Shown: piece by piece, positions 7,109 through 15,472 of the stretch
Numbering within the stretch: the stretch's first letter is position 1
Layout of the letters: each line of letters opens with the position of its first letter
Source of the DNA: Candidatus Omnitrophota bacterium
GTDB taxonomy: Bacteria > Omnitrophota > Gorgyraeia > Duberdicusellales > Duberdicusellaceae
NCBI GenBank assembly: GCA_021159015.1
Contig: JAGGSQ010000011.1
Coordinates: 1-47,436 of the forward strand
Length of the DNA stretch: 47,436 bases
Direction: 5' to 3'
Notes under the pieces: generated by a model
The model's input: the letters and a program-made list of their open reading frames with translations, nothing else
What the model was told of the DNA's origin: nothing
Database searches by the model: none
Translations under genes and position numbers: made by a program

Positions 7109-8252
7109 CAAGAAGAGATTTATTTTTGTTTTTTTGATGTTACTCTCTTTAGCTTCTTCTCTGGAAGCAGCAGAAGTATTTTTATTTTATTCTCCTCATT
7201 GTCATGCCTGCCATAGAGTTATAGAAGAAACTATTCCCCGTTTACAAAATATTTACGGCGATAAATTAAAGATTACTCTTCTTAACATAGAAAAAGAAGA
7301 CAACTTTCGCCACTTTTTAGCTATAGAGCGAATCCTGGGAGTAAAAAAAGATGATTTCGGAGCAGTGCCGGTAATGGTTATTGGAAAAAAAGTTTTAATA
7401 GGGAGGAAGCAAATAAAGAAATCAGCACTTTATACTATACGAAAATATATAGCCTCTTCTTCGTCTTCTCAGAAAAAAATCTCTCCCGCTAAGTATAATC
7501 TCACAGAATATTTTCTCTCTTTCAACTTGTTTACTGTCTTGCTGGCGGGTGCCATTGACGGTATAAATCCTTGTGCTTTCAGCTGTATAATATTTTTTAT
7601 GGCTTTTTTGTCCTTTAGAGGTTACCGCAAAAGAGAAATATTTATTATAGGTTGTGGGTTTATTATAGCCGTATTTCTGGCTTATTTGGCAATCGGATTA
7701 GGCATATTCAGTTTTCTCTATAAATTAAAGGTTTTTCACCGTTTAATTAAAGTTTTTTATCTAAGTACAGCGGGGGTAGCTTTTGTCTTAGGGGGAATTT
7801 CTCTTTATGACTGGCTTCAATATGGAAAGAAAAATACTGCTCAAATGGTCTTGCAGCTTCCTTACAGACTAAAACAAACTATACATACTCTTATTCACGT
7901 ATTTTTTGGTGGTTCTCAAGAAGGCCGTCGTAATTTCGTAGGTTTATTTATAGTTTCTTTTTTAAGCGGGATTTTGGTTTCTTTATTAGAAGCTGTATGT
8001 ACGGGCCAGGTTTATCTTCCCACGATTACTTTTATTTTGCAAAATTCTACCTTTAGATTCCGGGCTCTTATGTATCTTCTGGGTTATAATTTAATGTTTA
8101 TTTTGCCCCTGGTAGGGGTATTTCTATTTTCTTTAGCGGGTGTAAGTTCGTCGAGATTCTCTGAGTTCAGCCGGCGCCATCTGGGACTAGTGAAACTGCT
8201 TTTAGCTATACTTTTTTTCTTTCTGGGGTTTATTCTTTTGAGGGAGGCTTAA
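7098..8252 (+). CDS. Thioredoxin-fold domain fused to CcdA/DsbD-type membrane domain
   Basis: The 384-residue protein has a signal-like N terminus (residues 7-25), then an exported glutaredoxin/thioredoxin-like domain with a CHAC active site (Cys35, Cys38) and a probable cis-Pro at FGAVPVMVIG (residues 88-96). About six transmembrane helices follow, with the CcdA/DsbD features INPCAFSC (Cys159, Cys163) and EAVCTGQVYLPT (Cys301). Such membrane domains pass electrons from cytoplasmic thioredoxin across the inner membrane, and here the fused outer domain would be the first acceptor. The periplasmic target is unknown; cytochrome c maturation or disulfide reduction are both possible. It starts 11 nt inside the radical SAM gene. 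Confidence 0.85.
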   Translation: MAFSKKRFIFVFLMLLSLASSLEAAEVFLFYSPHCHACHRVIEETIPRLQNIYGDKLKITLLNIEKEDNFRHFLAIERILGVKKDDFGAVPVMVIGKKVLIGRKQIKKSALYTIRKYIASSSSSQKKISPAKYNLTEYFLSFNLFTVLLAGAIDGINPCAFSCIIFFMAFLSFRGYRKREIFIIGCGFIIAVFLAYLAIGLGIFSFLYKLKVFHRLIKVFYLSTAGVAFVLGGISLYDWLQYGKKNTAQMVLQLPYRLKQTIHTLIHVFFGGSQEGRRNFVGLFIVSFLSGILVSLLEAVCTGQVYLPTITFILQNSTFRFRALMYLLGYNLMFILPLVGVFLFSLAGVSSSRFSEFSRRHLGLVKLLLAILFFFLGFILLREA

Positions 8253-8259
8253 TTAGATA

Positions 8260-8287
8260 TTGCAAAGAGAACGTTTTATTGTAAAAT
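8260..8287 (+). promoter_or_regulatory. Promoter before mscS-like gene
   Basis: TTGCAA (8260-8265), a 16-nt spacer and TAAAAT (8282-8287) fit a sigma70-type promoter. The AAGGAGAGAG ribosome site and the ATG at 8307 follow. Confidence 0.55.
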
Positions 8288-8306
8288 CTAAACGAAGGAG
8301 AGAGAA

Positions 8307-9347
8307 ATGAGTTTCATAATTCATTTGGCGGTAGCAAGTATCATTATAGTATTTCTTGCATGGCTGGGCATTATTAGCCGCAGAGTCTTATTTCCTTATC
8401 TAGAAAAAGCGAGTCGAAAAACGAGATTCCGTGCTGATGATATTATTGTTAAACACTTAGGCCGTCCCTGGCTATTCTGGTTCTTTCTGGTAGGACTTTA
8501 TTTTGCTTTTTCTTATCTAAAACTTCCTGCCGTGGCAGGGGGTTTCCTTACCAAAATTATTATTATTTCAGCTATAGCCTCGGCAACACTCTTTTTAATG
8601 AGCCTTCTGCCCGATTTAATAGCTGCTTATGAAGAAAGAATAGAGATCGCTTTACCCATAACCGGCCTAACACAGAATGTTACTAAGATAGTAGTTTTGG
8701 TTATAGGCTTTCTCATTGGTCTCAATTTTTTAGGGATTTCTATAACACCTTTACTTACCACTTTGGGCATTGGCGGTTTGGCAGTAGCCTTGGCATTACA
8801 GGATACATTGGCTAATTTGTTTGCTGGTTTCTATATTATTATGGCTAAGCAGATTAAAATAGGGGATTATATTGAACTGGAGTCGGGCCAGAAAGGGTAT
8901 GTAGAGGATATAACCTGGCGTTTTACTAAAATAAGGATGTTGCCTAATAATATTATTTTAATTCCTAACTCTAAATTGGCCCAGACCATAATCACTAATT
9001 ATTATCTTCCTCAGAAAGATTTGGCCGTACTGGTAGATGTAGGAGTTCATTATGAGAGTGATTTAGAAAAGGTAGAGAAAGTAACTATTGAGGTAGGGGA
9101 AGAAGTTATGAGAGAGGTAGAGGGAGGCGTGCCTGAGTTCAAACCTTTTATCAGATTTCATACTTTTGCCGATTTCAGTATAAATTTTACGGTGATTCTA
9201 AGAGCTAAAGAATTTGTTGACCGTTATATGATTAAGCACGAGTTTGTTAAAAGACTCCAGCGCCGTTATAAACAAGAGGGAATCGTTATTCCTTATCCCA
9301 TAACGGCCCTGAATAGCTCTCAGGAGAATTTTCTTTCTAAAAACTAA
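8307..9347 (+). CDS. MscS-family small-conductance mechanosensitive channel
   Basis: The 346-residue protein has several N-terminal membrane helices (about residues 1-25, 50-75, 78-103 and 120-145). The pore-lining segment LTTLGIGGLAVALALQDTLANLFAGF (about residues 150-175) is the Gly/Ala-rich TM3 that defines the MscS family. After it come the cytoplasmic beta domain (IKIGDYIELESGQKGYVEDITWRFT, NNIILIPNSKLAQTIITNYY) and the alpha-beta C-terminal domain. It would release solutes on hypo-osmotic shock. It has its own promoter-like sequence and a good ribosome site, and yggT follows 2 nt after its stop. Confidence 0.92.
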   Translation: MSFIIHLAVASIIIVFLAWLGIISRRVLFPYLEKASRKTRFRADDIIVKHLGRPWLFWFFLVGLYFAFSYLKLPAVAGGFLTKIIIISAIASATLFLMSLLPDLIAAYEERIEIALPITGLTQNVTKIVVLVIGFLIGLNFLGISITPLLTTLGIGGLAVALALQDTLANLFAGFYIIMAKQIKIGDYIELESGQKGYVEDITWRFTKIRMLPNNIILIPNSKLAQTIITNYYLPQKDLAVLVDVGVHYESDLEKVEKVTIEVGEEVMREVEGGVPEFKPFIRFHTFADFSINFTVILRAKEFVDRYMIKHEFVKRLQRRYKQEGIVIPYPITALNSSQENFLSKN

Positions 9348-9349
9348 GA

Positions 9350-9652
9350 ATGTTTATTGTAGCCAATTTTATTTCTAGCCTGGCTTATATTTTAAGCGTC
9401 ATTTTAACTATTTATTATTGGCTTATTATTATTCGAGCCCTTATCAGCTGGGTTAACCCCGATCCCTTTAACCCTCTGGTGCAGTTTCTGGTTCAGGCTA
9501 CCGAACCTTTCTTAAAATTTATCCGGAAGTTACTCCCTTTCCTGGTAGTGGGAGGTATTGATTTATCACCGCTGGTAGCAATAATGATAATAATATTCCT
9601 TAAAAGTTTTTTAGTAGCTACTCTTTCCGAGCTTGCTTTCCGCCTGCATTGA
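9350..9652 (+). CDS. YggT-family membrane protein
   Basis: The 100-residue protein has two hydrophobic segments and the family pattern YYWLIIIRALISWVNPDPFNPLVQFL followed by TEPFLKFIRKLLP and GGIDLSPLVAIMII. The family is also known as YlmG/CCB3 and is linked to membrane or division-related functions in bacteria and plastids, but its biochemical role is uncertain. It starts 2 nt after the mscS-like gene. Its stop codon directly abuts the stop of the GH94-like gene on the other strand, with no space for a terminator. Confidence 0.85.
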   Translation: MFIVANFISSLAYILSVILTIYYWLIIIRALISWVNPDPFNPLVQFLVQATEPFLKFIRKLLPFLVVGGIDLSPLVAIMIIIFLKSFLVATLSELAFRLH

Positions 9653-12304
9653 CTATTTAAGATATATCTCTAATTTAACTGTAGATGTGGGAGAGTTGAG
9701 AAAATACTTTCTTTCTATAATAGTTTCAGAGGTTCCTATAGTAATTATACGGCGGTTAAGCCGTATTTCTGATATGAGATATTGAGGCCAGCTTTTTTTA
9801 TGAGGGTTGTGGTAGGTCAGTTCTAGATTCTTCCCCGCAAAATTAAGCCTTATCTTTATTAAAGGAGAAGGAAACAGCTTAGTGGTAAATTGCGGCTTAA
9901 TAAGAAGGTTGCCCTTCTTAGAGCTTACGCCTAGAATCTGACGCAGAACTACCAGCATAAGCCAGCTGGCGGAGCCGGTAAGATAAAAATAACGCCCTTC
10001 TTTATTAAGGCTAAAATATTCGGGGAGGTTAGGATAAAATTTGCTTGTTTCCGCCAGGCAGAGATTAAGAAGGGAATTAATAATTTCCTCTCCCTCTTTT
10101 ATTAACCCTTGCCGTATCAAGGCTGCGGCGAGCATAACATTCATATGGGAGAAATAGGAACCATTTTCTTTCTCACCATAGTTAAATCCGAATCCTCGCC
10201 CTAAATCGAGCCTTAGTTGTTTAAAGTCAGTATTGAGACGAAAAATAGTATATTCTTTGTCTTTTAGAAATTTTTGCAGAGTTTTATATAAAGAAGTTGC
10301 CTGAAGGGGGGTGGAGGTGTTGCTTAGCATTATAAAAGTTTGAGAAGGAAGCATAATTCTTACTCTTGCTTTTTCTTTTTTTTCTACCTCTCGTCCATAA
10401 TTATCATAATAACCATTAAACATCTTTATTTCCTTGTTCCATTCATTTTTTCTTATATGATTTTTTACCCATTGTGCTTTCTCTTTGAGAGAAGCTATTA
10501 TCTCTTTGATTTCTAAAGTTATTTTTTTTCCTTCCACTCCATTCTTTGTTTTTTCCAGATAATCTTCGAGTATTTTCCTTCTTTGGCTGAAAGAGCTGTA
10601 ATTTATGCGGCCTTTCAGAAGAGGGATGATTTCTGCCAGAAGCTTTATCTGGCGGTGTTTTTTACTCCTATCTAAAAATTCCAGGTCACAGGCTATTTGT
10701 TCTAAGTTATCGGCGTACATGCTGCTAAAGGTGACAGTCTCGCCCCTGTCTTTTGCCATATCAAGGGCATCGTTCCAATCGGCTCCCTCTATAAGTGTGT
10801 GCATATGCTTGCCCACGTTGAAAAAGCCTACCAGATTCTCTATTAAGAGATGTTCCAGAATGCTGCCATAATATATCTGGCCTTTGGAGGTACGGAGATA
10901 GTTACTATTTGATAGGTAAGGAGTAATTTCTTTGGCTCTTTTACGCCAGTGGTCTTGGAAATAGGGGGCCGGATGAAAGAGGATATCATAATCTCCTGTC
11001 TGGTTGATATATAATTTAAGAGTAAGATAGGGCCATACTCCGTGGTCAGACCAGACGCGGGGGATATTGTTACGGTCAGCGATGAAACTACCTTTTCCAA
11101 TGATGGTAGCGTTGCTGCCGTCTATTCTTATGCCGCGGAAATTGTTGACAATTATGTCTTTTGATTTCTCTGGTTCTGAAATTAACAAAAGCAATAGGTC
11201 TTGCCAGAGGTCGCGCCAGCCTCTGCCGCCTTTGCCGTAGTCAAAATGAGGTAGAAAAGAACAGCCAAAAAGCTTCCTCAGGTGGGGTTGAAGGGATATC
11301 CAGCTGAGTAAGAAATCTTTATACAAAGAAACGCCTTCTATATGAAGGCGGGAGATAATCTTTTTCCAGGCCAGCCTTGAGGCCATAAATTTAGCTTCAA
11401 CTTTAGATTTGTTATTGACCTGGGAGAAGTAATTAAAAAGGTTTTTGTGATTGCTACTAATTCCGTAAACTAGAAATAGAGATATTTTTTGTTTGCTCTT
11501 AAGCACTATATGGGAAAATTTTACCGAGCCGCAGGCTTCTTTTCCCTGAAAACGGGGCAGATTATGGATAGAGGCAGATTTATTAAGGAATACGGCTTCG
11601 GGCCTTGCCCAGTTGAAAGAAGGTCCTAAGAATTCTTCTAAAGTAGGAAAGAATCCTGTAGGTTTTATGTCTCTGTCTGCGTAGGCAAACAGAAAATAAC
11701 AGGTTTTGTTTTCCTTATGGCCCCTCTCGTCAAAGTGCATGGTAGGTTTTACGATTATTCCGTATTTATTTATTTTTATACGGTTGAGAAGAGAAGTAAC
11801 ATGACGATGGTCTCTTAGGTTATCTTCCGAACGGCAAAAGAGGGTTAAAGCAGTAGTGAGGCTAAATTTCTTGGTTTGGGTAGAGAGGTTCTCTATTTCT
11901 ATCTTCATTACTTCTAAGGGCATATTTTCAGGAATAAAATTTAATGTCTCGACTTTTATCTGGTTTCTCTTGTTTATTCTTATGAATTTGTACCATAAAG
12001 GACCGGCTTCAACAGACATTTTGTCTCTCGTAGCGATAAAGGGAGAAAGGTTAAATACATTGTTCTTGCTGAAGTAGAACCAGATATGGCGAATATGGGA
12101 AGGATTGGCTAAGTCGTAGATGGTAGCAGGATAATTTAAGAATTGGTGGCGGTTTTTCTTTATGTCTCCGCTTAGATAAGGAGTAATACAGGAGAAAATA
12201 TCGCCTTTCGTGTTGGTGAGAGGAAAGTAAAGATAAGGATATAAATTGTTATTTTCCACTTTAAATATTAATTCTTCCCGGTTGACTATTTTCCAAATAG
12301 GCAT
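9653..12304 (-). CDS. GH94-like (former GT36) carbohydrate phosphorylase
   Basis: The 883-residue protein has the layout of GH94 phosphorylases: an N-terminal beta-sandwich (about residues 1-310) and an alpha/alpha barrel. Barrel signatures include GRGWRDLWQDLL (360-371), GIRIDGSNATIIG (391-403), RVWSDHGVWPYLTLKLYINQTGD (416-438) and EGADWNDALDM (506-516), the segment expected to hold the general acid Asp. These enzymes cleave beta-linked gluco-oligosaccharides with phosphate or act in reverse. Cellobiose, laminaribiose or cyclic glucan specificity cannot be decided. It lies 2 nt downstream of ispH on the same strand and is probably cotranscribed with it, although the functions are unrelated. 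Confidence 0.8.
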   Translation of the reverse strand: MPIWKIVNREELIFKVENNNLYPYLYFPLTNTKGDIFSCITPYLSGDIKKNRHQFLNYPATIYDLANPSHIRHIWFYFSKNNVFNLSPFIATRDKMSVEAGPLWYKFIRINKRNQIKVETLNFIPENMPLEVMKIEIENLSTQTKKFSLTTALTLFCRSEDNLRDHRHVTSLLNRIKINKYGIIVKPTMHFDERGHKENKTCYFLFAYADRDIKPTGFFPTLEEFLGPSFNWARPEAVFLNKSASIHNLPRFQGKEACGSVKFSHIVLKSKQKISLFLVYGISSNHKNLFNYFSQVNNKSKVEAKFMASRLAWKKIISRLHIEGVSLYKDFLLSWISLQPHLRKLFGCSFLPHFDYGKGGRGWRDLWQDLLLLLISEPEKSKDIIVNNFRGIRIDGSNATIIGKGSFIADRNNIPRVWSDHGVWPYLTLKLYINQTGDYDILFHPAPYFQDHWRKRAKEITPYLSNSNYLRTSKGQIYYGSILEHLLIENLVGFFNVGKHMHTLIEGADWNDALDMAKDRGETVTFSSMYADNLEQIACDLEFLDRSKKHRQIKLLAEIIPLLKGRINYSSFSQRRKILEDYLEKTKNGVEGKKITLEIKEIIASLKEKAQWVKNHIRKNEWNKEIKMFNGYYDNYGREVEKKEKARVRIMLPSQTFIMLSNTSTPLQATSLYKTLQKFLKDKEYTIFRLNTDFKQLRLDLGRGFGFNYGEKENGSYFSHMNVMLAAALIRQGLIKEGEEIINSLLNLCLAETSKFYPNLPEYFSLNKEGRYFYLTGSASWLMLVVLRQILGVSSKKGNLLIKPQFTTKLFPSPLIKIRLNFAGKNLELTYHNPHKKSWPQYLISEIRLNRRIITIGTSETIIERKYFLNSPTSTVKLEIYLK

Positions 12305-12306
12305 AT

Positions 12307-13146
12307 TTAATTGCGGTTGAGAAGTTTATTTTTTACTTCTTTTATTATCTCTCGTGGCGTGGAAGCTCCTGAGATTAGACCTATCTTATCTGAGGGAGAG
12401 AATATATCTAAATTGAGGTTACTAGCTTCCTGGATCCAGAACGTAGAGGGATTAATTTTACGCGATATCTGGTAGAGCCTTCGGGTGTTGGCGCTTTTTC
12501 TTGACCCGATTATCAAAATTTTGTCAGATTCTTTGGCCAGGTTCTTTACTTCTTGCTGACGATTAAGTGTTTCCTGGCATATGGTATTAAGAAAAACAAT
12601 CTCTTTTATCTTTTTTGCCAGCTCTTTCAATAGATTTAAGGCTTCATCTATACTCTGGGTTGATTGGCAGATTAGGACCGCTCTTTGACAGTTTTTAATC
12701 TTTTTGGCCTCTTTACTTTTTTCAATCACTAAAGGTTTTTTTAAATAACCACAGAGAGCAATTACTTCTTCGTGGGTTCTGTCGCCAAATACAATTACTC
12801 TCCAGCCCTGTTTTTCCCAATAGAGTGCCTTTTTGTGTATTTCTTTCACCATAGGGCAAGTTGCGTCTATCACTTTGAGCCTTCTCTTTCTCGCTTGTTG
12901 ATAAAACTGGGGAGGGCTGCCGTGGGCTTTTAAAACCAACGTGGCGCCAGAAGGTATCTCGCTGATACTGTTTACTTTTTTTATCCCCATTAATTCCAGA
13001 TCCCTAACTACTTTCTCGTTGTGGACAATATCTCCTATGATATAGAGATTTTTTTTCTGCGAAGTTTTTGCCGTCTTCTTTGCTAAAGCTATGGCTTTTT
13101 TTACGCCGAAACAGAAACCATTGGTTTTTGCTTCTTTGATTATCAT
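12307..13146 (-). CDS. ispH: 4-hydroxy-3-methylbut-2-enyl diphosphate reductase
   Basis: IspH (LytB) reduces HMBPP to IPP and DMAPP, the last step of the MEP isoprenoid pathway, using a [4Fe-4S] cluster. The three cluster cysteines are present at the expected places: Cys12 (GFCFGVKKA), Cys97 (DATCPMV) and Cys190 (NTICQET). Substrate-binding motifs also match: VHNEKVV, LKAHGSPP, FGDRTHEEV, and the late SGASTPREII. The length of 279 residues is typical of the short bacterial form. It is transcribed divergently from the antiporter gene, separated by 81 nt, and is followed closely by the GH94-like gene. Isoprenoid supply connects to the undecaprenyl carrier used by the dcw enzymes further along. 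Confidence 0.95.
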   Translation of the reverse strand: MIIKEAKTNGFCFGVKKAIALAKKTAKTSQKKNLYIIGDIVHNEKVVRDLELMGIKKVNSISEIPSGATLVLKAHGSPPQFYQQARKRRLKVIDATCPMVKEIHKKALYWEKQGWRVIVFGDRTHEEVIALCGYLKKPLVIEKSKEAKKIKNCQRAVLICQSTQSIDEALNLLKELAKKIKEIVFLNTICQETLNRQQEVKNLAKESDKILIIGSRKSANTRRLYQISRKINPSTFWIQEASNLNLDIFSPSDKIGLISGASTPREIIKEVKNKLLNRN

Positions 13147-13191
13147 ATCTTAAATATTTTATTATCTAAATCATTTCTTACAAGAGCTTAA

Positions 13192-13219
13192 TTGCTTTTT
13201 CTTATTTTTGCCATATAAT
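13192..13219 (+). promoter_or_regulatory. Promoter of antiporter gene, probably leaderless
   Basis: TTGCTT (13192-13197), a 16-nt spacer and a perfect TATAAT (13214-13219) end 8 nt before the ATG at 13228, so the transcript should start at or within a base or two of the ATG. There is no Shine-Dalgarno sequence. Confidence 0.6.
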
Positions 13220-13227
13220 AAATATCC

Positions 13228-14436
13228 ATGGCTACTCTTATTATTCTGGGTTCCGCTATATTAATTTCTTTCCTGGGAGGCAAGGGCGTTTCTCGTCTGT
13301 GCCTGCCTATGGTCGTGGGTTATGTTTTAGCAGGCGTAGTGTTGGGCAAGTCTTTTCTTAAGATAGTGACTCCTTCTGAGGTAGCTCAGGTTTCTCTATT
13401 AAACGATATTGCCCTGGGAATTATTGCTTTTCTTATTGGTTCAGAACTTAGCTTCTCCCGGCTTAAAACTCTGGGTAAGTCTATTGTTGTTATTGCTATT
13501 TTTGAGTCTTTGGGGGCTTTTGTTCTGGTGAGTCTGTCTGTTTATATTTTTGTTCATAAGGTTTATGTAGCTTTAATCTTAGGGGCGGTAGCTTCAGCTA
13601 CGGCCCCCGCAGCTACCGTTGCGGTAATCAATGAAATGAAGTCGCGCGGACCGTTAACTACCACAGTTCTGGGAGTGGTGGGCAGTGATGATGCTATTGC
13701 TTTGATGATTTATGCTTTTGCCTCCTCTTGGGCAAAATCTTTTTTTTATCATAAGTCACTTTCGTGGCGTTCCCTTCTGCTGGTGCCCTTTAGAGAAATA
13801 TTAACAGCGGTAGCGGTAGGGGTAGGAATAGGGTTCATTTTAGGATTTTTGGTAAGAAAGGTAAAAACGAGAACAGAATCGTTTGCTCTGGCTATCGGTT
13901 TTTTTCTTTTAGCTGAAGGTTTAGCCGTGCAACTGCATGTATCAGAACTTCTTTTGGTGATGAGCCTGGCGATTACTGCTTCTAATTTGTCTCCGCGCCG
14001 TATTAACTCCGTCTCAGAAAATATTACTCTTCTAGGCTTTCCTTTAGTGGCGGCTTTCTTTTGTTTGGCCGGAACCAAGCTTGATATTTCTCTCTTGCCC
14101 CGCGTGGGGATGATAGGGTTAATTTATCTTTTAAGCCGAATCTTTGGTAAGTACTTAGGCGCCAGCATGGGGGCTGCTGTTAGTGGCGCTCCCGCCGTAG
14201 TGAGAAAGTATATTGGTTTTTCTCTTTGGCCTCAGATAGGTGTGGCTGTAGCACTGGCCGTAGTGGTAGAGAGAGAATTTGGGCATTTAGGAATAGCGGG
14301 TAAAAATCTAGCCGAAATGGCGGTGAATATACTGCTCTTTACTACGGTTTTTACAGAAATTTTAGGACCTCTGGCTACTAAATTGTCTTTAGAGAAGGCA
14401 GGAGAGATAAATAAATTTAAACCAGGAGGCAAATGA
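13228..14436 (+). CDS. CPA2-type cation/proton antiporter
   Basis: The 402-residue protein is hydrophobic throughout, with about 11-12 predicted helices and the layout of the Kef/NapA-type monovalent cation:proton antiporter family. It has MVVGYVLAGVVLGKSFL near the N terminus, an IAFLIGSELSFSRLK segment, and a helix-break region ASATAPAATVAVINEMKSRGPLT followed by GVVGSDDAIALMIYAFA, whose acidic pair (SDD) is the likely ion site. The C-terminal half ends with transmembrane helices, and no TrkA-N/RCK domain is fused. The next gene, a PII-like protein, overlaps its stop codon (ATGATG), which suggests that regulation is supplied by that separate protein. Confidence 0.85.
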   Translation: MATLIILGSAILISFLGGKGVSRLCLPMVVGYVLAGVVLGKSFLKIVTPSEVAQVSLLNDIALGIIAFLIGSELSFSRLKTLGKSIVVIAIFESLGAFVLVSLSVYIFVHKVYVALILGAVASATAPAATVAVINEMKSRGPLTTTVLGVVGSDDAIALMIYAFASSWAKSFFYHKSLSWRSLLLVPFREILTAVAVGVGIGFILGFLVRKVKTRTESFALAIGFFLLAEGLAVQLHVSELLLVMSLAITASNLSPRRINSVSENITLLGFPLVAAFFCLAGTKLDISLLPRVGMIGLIYLLSRIFGKYLGASMGAAVSGAPAVVRKYIGFSLWPQIGVAVALAVVVEREFGHLGIAGKNLAEMAVNILLFTTVFTEILGPLATKLSLEKAGEINKFKPGGK

Positions 14437-14771
14437 TGGAGTTTTTAATTATTGTTCTCAATAGAGTCGAGTATCTAGAGAGAATCCTTTCCATTATGGT
14501 AGAGGCTGGTGCGGAAGGGGCTACTATATTGGAAAGCGAAGGCCTGGGGCATTTTTTAGCTTATGAAGTACCGATATTTGCGGGTTTGCGTAAATTGATA
14601 GGAGAAAAAAAATCTGCCAATAAAACAATAATAGCCCTGGTAAAAAAAGGGTTCCTTGATGAGTTCCAGCAGATTTTAAAATCAGAAGGGATAGATTTTT
14701 CTAAAGGCAACATTGGTGTTATGGCTGTCTTGCCGGTAACTCAAGCCGTGCTTCCTTCCCACCAGCGCTGA
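14433..14771 (+). CDS. PII-like signalling protein coupled to antiporter
   Basis: The 112-residue protein shows the ferredoxin-like beta-alpha-beta plan of the PII superfamily: an N-terminal strand (FLIIVLNRVEYLERIL), a helix, the AGAEGATILESEGLGH turn, then KTIIALVKK and a second helix. It lacks the GlnB uridylylation signature, so it is a divergent PII-like member, a group that often sits beside membrane transporters and senses small nucleotides. Ligand and target here are inferred only from position: its start overlaps the antiporter stop. The ribosome site AGGAGG (14424-14429) is better spaced for the second Met codon at 14436, which would shorten the protein by one residue. Confidence 0.75.
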   Translation: MMEFLIIVLNRVEYLERILSIMVEAGAEGATILESEGLGHFLAYEVPIFAGLRKLIGEKKSANKTIIALVKKGFLDEFQQILKSEGIDFSKGNIGVMAVLPVTQAVLPSHQR

Positions 14772-14778
14772 ACTTTTT

Positions 14779-15468
14779 ATGCGCCTTTGCGTTTTTCTGG
14801 CCCAGAGTAGTCATCTTTCTCGCCGTCAGGCAGGAGAATATATAAAGAAGGGGAGAATAAAAGTTAATGGCAACATAGTTAAGAATCCTGCTTATCAGGT
14901 AAAAGAATTTGATAAAGTAGAATTTGAAGGAAAAGCACTAAGCAGAAGTAAGCCTCTTTATATTATCTTCTATAAGCCGGTGGGTGTGGTATCAGTTTTT
15001 AAAGACAGATTTGCCGAGAAGAATTTAGGCGATTTCATTCCTGAAAAATGGGGCAAAGTTTATCCTGTAGGCAGATTAGATAAAAATAGTTGTGGTTTAA
15101 TGCTTCTTACCAACGATGGAGAACTTTGTTTTCGGATGTCCCATCCTAAGTTTCAGATAGAAAAGGAATACGAGGTTAAAATTAATACTTTACTTTCAGA
15201 CAAAAATATCAGGAGGATGAAGGAAGGAATAGAAGACGGGGGTGATATATTGAGGGTGAAATATGTACGGGTGTTAAAAAAAAGCCTGAACGGGTCATTG
15301 ATTTCGCTGCTGCTTACGGAAGGCAAGAAAAGAGAAATACGCCGTATTTTTAAGAAGTTAGGTATAAAAGTTTTAAGTTTAAAGCGGGTCAGAATCGGCA
15401 ATATAAGATTGGGCAGACTGAGGCCGGGAGAATATCGCTTCCTCAAAAGGGAACAAATAAGAATTTGA
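14779..15468 (+). CDS. RsuA/RluB-family pseudouridine synthase
   Basis: The 229-residue protein begins with an S4 RNA-binding domain (residues 1-48, RLCVFLAQSSHLSRRQAGEYIKKG with IKVNG). It continues into the RsuA/RluB/E/F catalytic domain: YKPVGVVS (65-72) and VGRLDKNSCGLMLLTNDG (97-114), with catalytic Asp101. The late LTEGKKREIRRIFKKLG is the usual substrate-binding segment. It would convert a uridine in 16S or 23S rRNA to pseudouridine. Which site is modified cannot be told; RluB-like 23S activity is the common case for this length with an S4 domain. It starts 7 nt after the PII-like gene. Confidence 0.92.
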   Translation: MRLCVFLAQSSHLSRRQAGEYIKKGRIKVNGNIVKNPAYQVKEFDKVEFEGKALSRSKPLYIIFYKPVGVVSVFKDRFAEKNLGDFIPEKWGKVYPVGRLDKNSCGLMLLTNDGELCFRMSHPKFQIEKEYEVKINTLLSDKNIRRMKEGIEDGGDILRVKYVRVLKKSLNGSLISLLLTEGKKREIRRIFKKLGIKVLSLKRVRIGNIRLGRLRPGEYRFLKREQIRI

Positions 15469-15472
15469 GCCA

